Shown: one piece after another, positions 1 through 12,200 of the stretch
How the letters are laid out: the number at the start of each line of letters is the position of its first letter
Numbering within the stretch: position 1 is the first letter of the stretch
Assembly (NCBI GenBank): GCA_013397865.1
Contig: VZTI01000612.1
Location: 677,461-741,460, forward strand
Direction of reading: 5' to 3'
Length of the DNA stretch: 64,000 nucleotides
Source: Struthidea cinerea
Lineage: Eukaryota; Chordata; Aves; Passeriformes; Corcoracidae
Notes under the pieces: model-generated
Databases searched by the model: none
Seen by the model: only the letters and a program-made list of their open reading frames with translations
What the model was told of the DNA's origin: nothing
Position numbers and translations under genes: made by a program

Positions 1-2859
1 GTGCTGTTTTTCCCCAGAGAAATTGGCTGCTGCTAGTACAGGTCTGGCTTAAATCAAGGTTTTAAAGATTCCCATTTCTGTTGGCTGGTTTGTTGGTTCT
101 GTTGTTGGTTTCTGGTTTGTGCTGTTGTATTAAAGAAAGAGCTGGATCTCTTAAAGGACTGTGTATTAGAAAGGCAACACATTGCATCAGCACAAGAGAA
201 AGCAGTCACAAGCAGGATTCATGCTGCCTGTTTTCAGTGTGTTCTGCTGTTGCTTTTCTGAACCACCACAGCCGTGCTACCTCTGAGCAGCAAGCTCCCT
301 GCCTTTCTCTGTCTGGAAGAGTGGCTGCTGCAGACCTTTCCTGTGTGTCTGTTCCCTCTCACTGCCTGGAAGGACTGTATGCTCCCAGAGCTACTCATAT
401 CCCTTCCTTGGCTGTGCTCATCACCTCTGCACCCCTGTAATTTTTTGTGCAGAGAAGTTGCTTGCTTTGACACTCCCTTCCCAAGCAATATTCTCTCAGG
501 TTTCTGTGCAGGTCTTTATTCCCAGCTTAGTGCAAGGCATCACTCTGCAGACGGCTAGCTGCCACCAGTGATTTGACCTCTGGCTCTGTTGCCATGTGGT
601 ATTGCCTGTGTGGAGGTGTGCTTTCTTTTGTTGACCTGCATGGAAGAACTGTTCTGATGGGCTCCCTTAAATCATCCACCTGTCTCCTGATGTATTGCTG
701 ACGTGGGTTGAGTGCTATCCTTACGAGTGCAATTTTGCACTAGAGTGCATTTGGTAGGAGAGTTGTGCGCTGGCCTGGCCCTGCTTTTGCCAGTAAAACA
801 GTGGCCTTTAGTAGACTTTGTTTCAGGTCCCTTCAAAGTCAGAGACAATCTTGGCATGATCTTGTACTTAGAGGAAACTCGGATGGCAGCAGGCCTTGTC
901 TTCCGCTTGAAATAATTATCACATCTGATGTTTTGTGCTGGAGGGCAGAGAGCACCTGGCAATGACACAGACTGGGGAGGGTCTCTGAAGGTGGCCTCAG
1001 GATACTTGTGCTCTTGAAACAAAAATTTAGTGCCTTTGGGTCCCAAGGAAGATCTTAAAAGGGATTCATCCTTATCTCTCTGTGCTTATGGTCTACACTC
1101 CCTTTATGTGAAGCCATTGAGTTTTGGAGGCTCTCAGGTGATGCTGGTAAAGCTGACATCTTGAGGATGTCTGCATACACAAGTGGGTGTTTTGGTTTTC
1201 CTGGGCTCTAGCTCCATACTTGAGGCATGGACCTGGAAATGAATTATTGTTGTTTGTCCACTGAGCTGCGGTCGCTGCCCAAGGACTCGCTATTACTCAC
1301 AACACAGAAAAGGCAGCTTGAGTTGGCATTAGTCACAAAGTTATAAATCTGGGAGGAAGGAACTGGGTTTGCGGTGGATGCAGAACTTGGTGTGAACTCC
1401 TGGCTAGGACAGAAGGAGCTGATGCAGCTATTGGATAGAAGGACTTAGCTCCTGCAGACATGGAAAAGAGGAACAAATAAAATGTGACAGTAAGAACTCT
1501 GTCTTCACCTTGCAAAGAAGATCAGGAGTGATGAGTTAATTTTAAAAAGCAAATCCAAGCACAAATCAGAACAGGTGACAAGACTATTTTGGTAAATTAG
1601 ATGTGGTCATATGCACAAAGCCTTACGAATTTTCCTGGAAGTACTTACAGACTAAGGCAACTTTTACATGGTGAGCAGCCACCAGAGAAAACATCTGGCA
1701 ATGGGACATTCAGAGATTTGATCCCTTGAAATAGAGGGGAAAAGAATGGGACTACATCCAGCCTGTCTAAATAAGCTAGAGTAAACAGTTAGTGTTTATT
1801 CTGTTAGGGAGGTAGGAGAATATGCTGGCTAGAAATCACCAGCATCCATTTGTCTGGAACGTAGTGCATCAAGTTGGTCAACACCCCTGCCTTAGAGGAT
1901 GGGCTGCCTCGTAGCTGAGCGGGGGCGATGGATGTAATACATCCTAAGTCAGCCTGTGTCAGTGACTCAGGTGTAAGCCTTGTAAACAAATGAGGAAGGG
2001 GTAGGCGATAGGAAGCATGCCCCATGTGGACCCTCAGCTAATGGGAAAGCTGTATGGAAAAGGATTTTGATCTGGTAAGGATACCCTAGGTAGGCAGGCA
2101 AGGGAAGATGTTGATATTGCCAGAGTTTGGGGGTAGGATTAGTGCTCTTCTGGGGAGCTGAAAAACACAAAGAAAGCCTTGTGCCAGGCTGTGTAAGAAA
2201 TGACACCTCTAAGGTGCAGGAAGCAATTAGTGCTCTTCTCAACTGAGATGAGGTGTTGCTGAAGGGCCAGGCTCAGATATAGATGCAACTCTTGGAGAAG
2301 GATGTGCGCAAACAAGAAACTATCCAGCAAAGCAATAGAAATTAAGGTCTTTAGAAATAGGGTGTGGGAGGAAGGATGAGAAGAACTGCGAGAAGGGCTG
2401 TGTATGTAGCCTGAGTAAGAAAAGGTAGAAGAGGAAACTTCATGGTTTTTAAGAATGTACAGCAATGTACTTTTTAGAAGACTGTTGTTGTGATGAAGAT
2501 GGGGCAGGAAGTCACTTTACCTGTAATTAGGGAGTTCAGACTTTATGGTTCCTTGTAATATCAGTTGGGATGGTGAAGCAGAAATGGAGGCTATCTTGAT
2601 GGGCTTTTTGGGGGGTTGGGATGTATATGTTAGTTTTGGAAGAAATTAACTAAAAGTCTGTAGATCTGGATGACTTGCAACTGGCTGTGCCTCAAGTAAA
2701 GAATCTTGACAGATGGCGTGTTAAGGCCCCTTCAAGCCTGGCAGTTGTAGGAAACATTCTATACCTGGAAGGGCAGCAATGAGTAACCCTAAGAATGAGA
2801 CTCTACTGCTGTAGATGATGCCAGGGAGATTGATACTAAAATACACTGTCTAAATCCAG

Positions 2860-3070
2860 TGTCGATGCTCAGGAAAGGCTGCTGAAAAATTGAACAGAAT
2901 GCAGAAAAGTTAGTTTAGTCTGTGGCCTGAAGAGATAGATTTGTGGTGAGAAACATAAGGAGATCAATCTGCTTATCTAATCAAGGAAAAGATGAAGGTG
3001 AGACTTGGTTATCCTGTATAAGCATAACATATCTTACGACTGTATCATTAGCTTGGAAGAAATGCCAGGC
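2860..3070 (+). repeat. Ancient CR1/LINE-like remnant
   Basis: The stretch follows, with many changes, the word order of old vertebrate CR1-type LINE 3' regions: a piece like 'aacataaggagatcaatctg' is followed by a run resembling 'aagatgaaggtgagacttgg' and then a 'tataagcataacatat' segment. It is far more diverged than the CR1 copy near 8.8-9.3 kb. The call rests on recall of the consensus, and the ends are approximate. Confidence 0.4.
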
Positions 3071-6000
3071 TATGAAGAGTGACAGAATAGCCTGTGGTGA
3101 GATGCTGGGACTGCGGTCATCTTCAGAGCCATGCAGTCATCTTTGCCTTCTCCTCTTGTACATGTGGAGTTCTTTGCCTGTTACTTTTTCAGTGCACCTC
3201 TGTTCTCTGGGTTTCTTGTTCCCCTTGCTTGTTGTTCCTTAGTATCTAAGGCCTTTTATTGAGACTCCTCTACCTTATGAGGAGATGGCTCCAGTAAAAC
3301 AAAGCACTCACCTGGCCCCAACTTATGTAGGGTGATGCCCTGACAAACCTATGCCCATTCTCTGTGCATGTGCCGCTGGAATTGTTCCCTGCCTCTCCTT
3401 GTCCCATCCTGTCTTCGGCCTCTGAGTGATTTATAGCATCCTTTCTCCTATAGAGCCCAGCTACTTTGCCAAACGGGTGCCTTGGAGCAGCCAGCGCCTA
3501 ACACTTCTCTGAACTCAGCACCCTAGCCAGTGAAAATGATGAATGAAACCAAAGATCACCCCTGCCTCTGGTTCCTGCCAGTCTGTAATGCAGTGCTTTG
3601 TCACTTTGAGCTACTGGTTTATTTAGGGTCATTATGCCTGTTTTCAGTCCATGAGGTGATGTTTCTTCTCAGTCCAGTGAGCAAACCTCAAAAGGGAGAC
3701 TAAGTGAGATACCGCAGTGGATGGCTCACTAAAATCTTGCTACATCCACAATTTCCCTTTCACCCACTAACGCTGTAATGCTGTTAAAAATAAAAATGAT
3801 CCAGTGTGCCTGACAGGATGTATCCCTTGTAAATCTCTGCTGCATAGTGCTCCTGGAATCTCATGCTCTCTGTCTTCATGTTTTATTACTGCCTGGGGTA
3901 GGAGGGGAATTTCAAAGCTAGTAGATAGCTCCTGACTATGGTTTCAAGTCGGGGAAAGCAAATGCTTTGATGTGCTATAAGCAAAAAGGGGGAGAAACCC
4001 CCAGCATTTCACTTCTTTATTTTGTTTTCTTTAAAGCTTTGTTCCATGTGATGAGAGCACAGCTTTGGTTTGTAGGGAATAATGCCAGTAAGCCTTTGTG
4101 TTTTCATCAGGGGAGTTGAGTGCTACAGGATGGAACAGCCGGAGTTGCTCCAGGAGTGTCTTGTGGAGTAGGAGCCATAGCTCAGCTTTCCTCTGGTGGG
4201 TATGGAGTGAGGGACGGACCTTTGCAAACCATGGTATGGTGGCAGTATTTGAGCATGGTCTGGGCCATATCTCTGGGGTGCATTAGACGTCTCCTCCAAA
4301 ACACGTGCAGCTTCTGACCTGCTTGTTGTGTTGGACTGCCTGTTTTGATTGCTCTGCTGATACATTATTTTAGTGAAAAATGCTCCTGCTTCTAAAGTCT
4401 GGTTTTATTCCACCACCTTAAAACACTGAGAAGCAGTTTTGCCAGTATAACTGCATCTCCAGCAGCAGACTTATGCCTGTGGAGACATGTTGATTGCTTG
4501 GGTCTTTGCCTCTATGTCTGACACAGCTGTGCTTGCAGATGTCTCTGGGGGTGGCTGGGTGTGAAAGATCAAATAGAATCTCTAGATGGAGCTTGCAAAT
4601 CTGGGGAAGAGATGGGGCAATCCAAGTAGAGGAGGTGGGCAGTTTTGTTGAGCCTCTTTTCAGAGTTCATGGAAGTGAGTGGAAGTGTCTGTCTGGTAAA
4701 TTGAGAACAAACCAGGTTTTGGACAGTGTAGGCAGAGGTGGCTTTGCTATTTGAACGACAGCCCATATATTCTGTATCGTGTTGTTTGCCCTGCATTTCT
4801 TGGAGCAAAAAAAGGAATTTTTGAACCTGTTTGGTGAAGGTAGACTCAAACCCTTCCAAGCAGTGGTACAGGTGGAGCTGCTTGTTGTGGCTGAATAGGT
4901 GTGTGGGCTGGAAACTCCCAGCCTAGTCCTGAAAAGCTACTGCAGGGTGGTGAGCCTGTCTGGTCTGGGGCAAAGATGCCCACCTGCTCTTCCCTCTGTT
5001 CTCCTATCTTCCCTGTTTGTTTCCATCCTGTCAGTCATCCTAATCATCCTCTAATTGCCTCGCAGCCCACTCCAGCATTTCAGAGCATCCTTTGACTCAA
5101 AACAAACATTTCTGATTGCAAAACCCGCCCTTTCTACCAACTCCTCCTTTCTGAGCTGGCTCTGGAGACTCCAAGAGCTCTGGGGCAACACCCTCTCCTC
5201 CTATCCCAGTGCCAGGGCTTGGCTGCCTTGTTATTCCTGCTCTGCCTTCCCACTTAGACAGGTGTACATTTTCATACCCTTTTTGCCTGCAGGAGTCTTG
5301 TGCCAGGTGGATTTCAGGATCAAGGAGGGTTTGAGACTCAAATGTGGCTGGAGAGTGGTGGTTTGATGTTGGGATTTTTGTTTCTTGGGTTGTGTTGGTT
5401 TGGGGTTTTTTTTATCTGCTCGTACTTCCTAAAGTGTGTGTGTTGGGGATGGTGGGACATGAGCAGCTGTCCCGTCACTTGGTAAGTGAGGAGGCAAAAA
5501 AAGGTCCAGGAGGAAGACCTGCTGGTACATGTTGCTGCCTGCGGTGCTGGGGTAGGAACTTCCCGTTCTTTCCCGTATTGTGGTACCAAAGCAAATACCA
5601 GAGGGAGTAGTCAAGATGTGGTTTCCACTCTCCTAATCTGGTGACTGTAAATGCCAGGGGAAAAGAAAAATGGTCAGGCATATGTGCTGTCCCTGTTGAC
5701 ATCCCCCACAGGGCTGGCGACTGGCCTTGCCCGGATATAAACTTGAACCCTACCTCTCCAGGAAGGAAAGAACGAAAGGAGAAAATGTGACAGTGGAGAC
5801 AGGTGGCAGATAGCAGGAGAAGACTCTTAATAGCTGCATGAGGTGTAGAATGAAGAGCCCATGGATGGGGATTGGCAGCTGGAGGCACTGAGCAGAACAG
5901 CCTCACTCCACCCAAAGGTGGATGCTGCCTGCAGACAGGAGAGGCTGTGCTAGGGTTGGCATGGGGTCCCATGACTCAGACTAGAGGTGGATGGGGAATG

Positions 6001-8770
6001 TTTTATTCCATCTTTCTCTTTTTTTTGTGTTAAACTTGCAGCTTGGTGCCACTGCATCCTCCCTGGAGGGCAGGGAGCATACCTGGTCCTGGAGAGCCTA
6101 AGCACTGACCTTGGATGGAAAATTAAACTAGAGGTGACAAAACTTTGTAAGGTGCGCTGCTGCCCACCTGGGCATCTCCCTGGCTGCTTGGAGCTGACCA
6201 AGCTGGCAGGGGCAGCGTGAAGCTTTTGCTCTTGTGGTTACTCTGTCAAGCAGCTGGGAAACCATCCAAAAACATCTTTGGTTTTAATCCTGTGGCTAGT
6301 TACAAGACAGGTGTTGCTCATCCAGGAGAGAGATAAATTCGTAAGCTACAGCAGAAGAAGGGACAGCAGGGCAGTGATAGCCCCCAGATTTTTTCCTGGA
6401 CCTTAACAATGGGAGCAGAGGTTCGTCGCTGCAAGACATACCCTTCACTCCTAGTAACTCAACAGGAATTTCAGCTAACTGTAGGTGAGAGTGCAGGCAG
6501 CAACAACTACTTGTGTGCTGCTAGTATGTATCATCTGGAAAGTGGATTGTCTTTCCAGTGCCTGGAAATTAGCTGTGTTATCTCCCTGGGAGGAACTGTA
6601 TGTGATTCTGATGAACAGAGGCATGGGGCGTATCAGCAGCTTGCCTGCAGTCATGCAGCTGTTCAGGGTGGGATGCAGAGCACAGCCAGGTTCTCCTGTG
6701 GATCCATGCTGCTTCACTGTTACTCTCTAAAGCAGAGTGTTGACACCTCACCCTGTGTCTCGGTGTGGTGGGGATGCCAGAGGCAGGCTGGATGCGTGTT
6801 TGGGATCAGTGGGCAATGAGTCAGTGCTGGGGGCCAGTGAATCAGTGCTGAGAGGAGTGGGTGGGCAGGGGTGGGGGTGGCCAAGAGCTGCCACATGGAC
6901 ATGTGGGAAGCTGGCAAAGACTGGGGACCCAGCAGCGGGTACTGGGGTGAGTCAGGAGGATGAAGGAAGCAAAGGATCAGCCCAGGCATGGACAGAGTTG
7001 CTGGTGCCTTCACCTCTGGCAGCGCATGGAGCGCAGAAGCCTGCACCCCTGTTGGGCCATGCTGAAGGGATGGTACACAAGGGTAAGCCGAGTGGATGGC
7101 TTATAGCCAAAACTTGATATGCAGCTGTCCAGCAGTTCCTGGACCCTGTGTGTGACAATGTCCTGTGGACAGTCATGCCTCTGGACTCCAAGCCTTGGCT
7201 GAACATGCACCAGAAGTCAGCTGAGGCTTTCTGGTAAAGCCCCTGGCACCAACCCTCCCTTGCCTGTTAGAAAAGGTTAAAAACTCAGAAATTGATCCAG
7301 CCCCATAATGTAAATATGCATTCTAGTCAGCCCATTTGGGGCTGGTAAGTGCAATGGCATAGGAGACAAATCTGGGGAAGGGAGCCAGGAGGCCCATTAT
7401 GAGTTTGGTAGGGTGAAAGAGGTGTTGGCTGTTTGAGGGCAGGAAAGCAATAACTTTCTCAAAGGTGGAGAGGAAAATGTGAGGCTCTGAAAATTAGCCT
7501 GGCATCGGGAGATGGCTGGATGCAGCTGGGAAGGAAAAATGGAAGATGCAGTGGTGACTCTAGAAAGAGCCAGGGACAGGCACTGATTGTTTTCCCTGAA
7601 GGGGCTTCAAGAATCTGATCTGCCACCATATGGGTGTGCGGTTCAATAACATCGCATGGGGTCTGTTTACAGCCACCCAGGATGGGATATAGTTTGACAC
7701 CTGAGAAAGTCTGTAAAATCCAAGGAGCCCTAGGAGGCACTCATTTCTTGCCTTCTGTTCCTCAGGAGCATATTCTTGGACAGTATTCCAAGTGTGAGAT
7801 GGTGCCTTGGGGAGTTGGGGCTGTAATCCCTTTCCTTCCCCTACCTCACTTTGAGACCCACAGCAAACTTTGTACTGCTCATCTCTGCCCACAGCTGAAG
7901 GCTGATGTCATTAGTGCCTCAGCAGTCAGATGTCCTTGCAAATCTTTGCAGGGGCACTGAGAAAATGGAATACCGGAGTGATCATCCAGAGAGGAGGTTG
8001 GGCAAGGGTGAGCAGTGGGGGCTGCTTCCCCATCTGCCTGCTGGAGGACCACTGGCTGGAGGGGTCATGGTTCCCCTGGAGATGGGCACTGCCTGAAGAG
8101 GCCCTGTCAAAGCACTGTAGCAACCAGCAGTGCTTTATTGAGCTTCTGGAAGAGGGTCCCAGGAACTATCAGGAGGTTTTCAGAGCCTTCATGTTAAATT
8201 GGTGCTGTCAAATTGGTGCTGCCAGCACTTGGTGCTTCCCAAGCCTTGAGCAGGCTGCAAGGGGATGCTGGCACACTCCTTTGTGCTGGATCTGATCTCA
8301 CACTTTCACAGGAAAATGTTCCCAGAGCTTAAGGGTCTGATGTGAAAAAATGTGTGCCCTTGAGTCTCCTTGCATTGATGAGGGAGCTGCAGGTGATCAG
8401 CCAATGCTGCAGCACCCACCCCTAAGTAACCCTCCTACAATCCCCTCATCCTCCCATGACAAAAGAAAATTCCCTTGCTCATGCTCCCTTGACTCATCTC
8501 ATCCTCCACTTCCAACAGGAGTGTGTTTGGTGTTAGTAAATATCATGTTATAAATAGGCAGCTGATGCTATATTGAGAGGAGTTCTCTGTGGTGAGCACA
8601 GGTTTAGTGGGACCTGGGCTGTGAGTTCAGCTCAGGCATGCAGGGGCACTGGTGACCCCTCATCAAGGGGCAGCTGTGGGTATGGCTGAGGGGATGCTTC
8701 CTGAGCTCCAGCTTTGTTTATCTGGTCCTGAGAAGCTATCCAGAGCCTCCCACCCCTACCAGCCCTGCTG

Positions 8771-9255
8771 GGCTTCTCACTACAAGGATGTTGAGCTGCT
8801 GGAGTGTGTCCAGAGAAGGGCAGTGGAACTGGTGAAGGATCCAGAGCACAAATCTAATGAAGAGTGGCTGAGGGAGCTGGGGGTGTTTAACCTGGAGAAA
8901 AGGAGGCTAAGGGGGGACACATGAACCTCCCTGAAAGGAGGTTGTAGCCAGATGGGGGCCAGTGTCTTCTCCCAAGTAACAAGTGATAGGACTTAGGGAC
9001 ATGTCTTTAAGTTGCACCAGAGGAAGTTTAGGTTAGATATTAGGAAGAATTTATTCACTGAAAGAGTGGCCAGGCATTGGAACAAGATGTCCAGAGTTAT
9101 GGTGGAATCCCCATCCCTGGAAGTATTCAAAAAACATGTGGATGTGGCACATGGATACATGATTTAATGGTGAACACAGCAGTGTTGGGTTAACGGTTGG
9201 ACTTAATGATCTTAGAGGTCTTTCCCAACATTAATGATTCTGTGAATCTGTGATG
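8771..9255 (+). mobile_element. CR1 non-LTR retrotransposon, 5'-truncated 3' end
   Basis: This is a recognisable avian CR1 LINE tail. The end of the reverse transcriptase frame is readable (near 8770-8920: '[17 protein letters not shown]', then '[19 protein letters not shown]'). It is followed by the CR1 3' UTR landmarks 'gaaaggaggttgtagc', 'agttgcaccagaggaagttt' and 'aggcattggaacaagatg'. It ends with 'ttaatgattctgtgaatctgtgat', the degenerate 8-bp direct repeat that closes CR1 elements in place of poly(A). The copy is a dead fragment with scattered substitutions. The 5' boundary is approximate because truncated CR1 copies lack a clear left edge. It indicates an avian (or at least sauropsid) genome. 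Confidence 0.93.
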
Positions 9256-12200
9256 TGTAGATTGGTATTAGAGAGGAGACTTGAAAGCAGGTAGGATTCA
9301 GGAGGAAGGAGTGAGATGCAAGTGGCTGTGTTGGGCTACATTTAGCCCTGAGGGTCTGCAGGTGTTTCACGTAGGGACAAAGTACTGCTGGCTGGCAGCA
9401 GTGGAGTAAAACTTGGAGCTTGGTAGCTGTCAGCTTCCTCCTGTTGAGATGGTCCCTGACTGAGGAGAAGGTTTATAGCCAGCATCTGTGTGACTCTCTT
9501 AAGATGAGCAGGTAACTGCCCTGAGATGCTTTGCAGTGCCCACTGGGTTGCTGGGTAGAAGGCACCAAGCAAGGGATCTCTCTTTGATTGCTGGGGAGTC
9601 ACACATACACATCCCTGTGCCTGTGCCACTTGGAGAGCAAGTGTTGACCCTAGAACACTGCTGGGGCTGTGGATTTCTGATGAGCTGCAGTAAATGAGTC
9701 ACACACACGCCCAGTGTGAGTGCATGAGGTGGAGCCCAGCAGAGATGTGGCAGAGTTGATCCCAGAGCTCCCAGTGTTGAGTCTGGCAGGACATGTCCCT
9801 GCCACCAGAGCTGGCAGTCAGTCTTCAGCAGCCATGCCTGGTGGCTGGCACCACAGCCTCAGTGGAGACCCGATTTCCGTATGTGAGGATTCTTGAAGAC
9901 TTTGACTGAGATGCCAGTCGAGTGGCATAAGCAGAGGGCAGAGTACCACTTGTGAAATTCCAGCCTCCTCGCTTACCGAGCTGTGGCAGGATTACTGTAG
10001 CAAGTCTTGGGCATAAACAGGTGGGCAGGGCAGCAGCAGCAGCAGGGCTAGCCACTCAGGACAGGAGGCTGGAGGAGTTGCTGCTCTCCTGCATCCCTGT
10101 GCTTTCCTGTTTCAGGCCCTGGAGGACTAAGTGTGGCTGTCAGGTTTGCTCTGGGGGCAGCTGGGCACTGTCCCCTCTGGGGGCTGGCCTGGGATGTACA
10201 TTCCAAGCCCCAGCAGTGTAGGGAGGAGATGTGAGGTACCCCCATCAGGAGGCTGTGATTCAAGGAGGAGCTGTAAGTTGGCATGCCTGGATGATCTTAG
10301 GCAAGGGACAGCTGACTTTGCAGTCTTCCCCCGTATTAAATGTGAGGGTGACTGGGGGAAGGAGCAGCAGGCTTCCCTGGGAGCTCTAGGGAGGGTGGTG
10401 GTGGTGGATTGCGAAGTGCAAACTGAATCTGAAAGCTCTCCAGTCTGAGGGGTGGAGGCTTTGCTCAGTCTGCTGCTCGAATAAGCAGTGTTGTCTGGCC
10501 TTACTCTGCATTGTCCAGGTTGTGTTTTAAACCGTGTAAATCTAATGCTGCCTAGAGCTTTCCTGGGCTTGCTCCTCAGAGCTGATTGGGGTGTGTTGGA
10601 AGAGCCAGGCAAGAGGCATCCCACAACAGCCTGACCGGCGTGTGAAATGAGGCAGTGTGGCTACACTTTATCCATTGATAAAAAGCAAAAAATGTATTGT
10701 AAGAGGTTCCTGCCTCATCTGTAGTGTGTAGCACATGTCTTTCCATGCCATAATCTGAAAAACAAATGTTAGGCAGCCTCTCCACGATCACGCATTAATA
10801 GAATTTGTCTCTGCCCTTGGTATCTGTAGGTTGCCAGCCCCAGTAAGAGTGCAGGAGATTCTAGATCATACAGCTGCTTGGGAATACTCAGAGGGAACTT
10901 GAGTGCTTTAGTGCATGAGACCTTTTCAAAATACCCTGTAACATCAGTGGAGATCTCAAAGGTTGTGTTGATTGTGTGTTTGTGTTTGCCAAGAGCCAGG
11001 CAAGCGCTGATGCTGATGATCCATAGCAAGTTTGGTAACAGGGCTCGGGTGTTTCTCACTATGTAAAAATGGCACAACTAGGATGTTTTAATGTTTGTTG
11101 ATATAAATGGGAAAACTGAAGTTCACCTTGTAACAGCTGACACTTATCAAAATACTGTGTTTATTTAAACATTTTTAAAAAAAATTAAAATATAAAACCA
11201 AACAAAACAAACCTTACTTTCCCCTCCCTCTGTGGACAGTTTGGGCACCATGGGAGGCAGCTGTGCCGGAAGGAAATGGGAAGTGAGAGGATGACGTAGG
11301 ATGACAGAGTACTGGGTTATATATATATATATTTGGCCATGATGTGATTGAAAGAGAACCCTTTGGCCTCTCAGGCTACGAATGCAAAGGAGTTGTGCTG
11401 CAGAGCAAGGAGGCTGCAGTACCACTCTCTTCTGGCTCTAGCTGTATCTATGCTTGGGGTGTTCAGGTACAATACATGTAGAAAGATGCTGACCACACAG
11501 AGAGACATCAGCTGTGGAAACAGTCTCACTGGAAAGGTGTGCTTGGGAAAATGACAGGTGTACAGACTTTAGCTTGAGGAAAGTGGAGGCATGTAAGACT
11601 GAGAAGGGAGAGCAGTATTTTTGAAGAATCAGTGAGAAGCAAAAGTAATGAAATTTGGAAGCAGAATCAGGCAAAATGGCATGCCTTTCAAGCCTGCCAA
11701 AACCATTTCCCCAGGAAGAGAAGAAAGCTTTCTGGTCTAGGATCATTTATTTAACTGGCTGCTATGAAGTATACTGCAGGAACCTATTTCTCATCATTAC
11801 AGAAAAATTCTAATTCAGCTTCTTGGTCTGCTGCCCTTACCCTGAGGCACCCAAATGGGGCTAGGTTGGTAACTGCTGCACATAGCCAGAGTCCAAACAA
11901 TGGTCTTGGAAAACATCTGGTGCTTGAAGCAGAGCACAGTGCTCAAGTCTGTCCCTTTTTGGGTAAACACTTTAAGTTAGCCATGTACTTATGATGACTT
12001 CAGTAAAAGTGTTTCAAGATAAGTATGTACCTGGGAGCTTTTCTGAGCAGGGGTCATTTCTTTTGCATGAAGATCCTTGAAGAAACATCTTAACGAGCAT
12101 TATCCTGTACAGTTGCCAAAGAGTTGCATTAGGAGAAATACTAAGTGGTAATCCCATCTGGGTTATTAATTAGTAATTTATCTCGGAATGCCATAGTCTA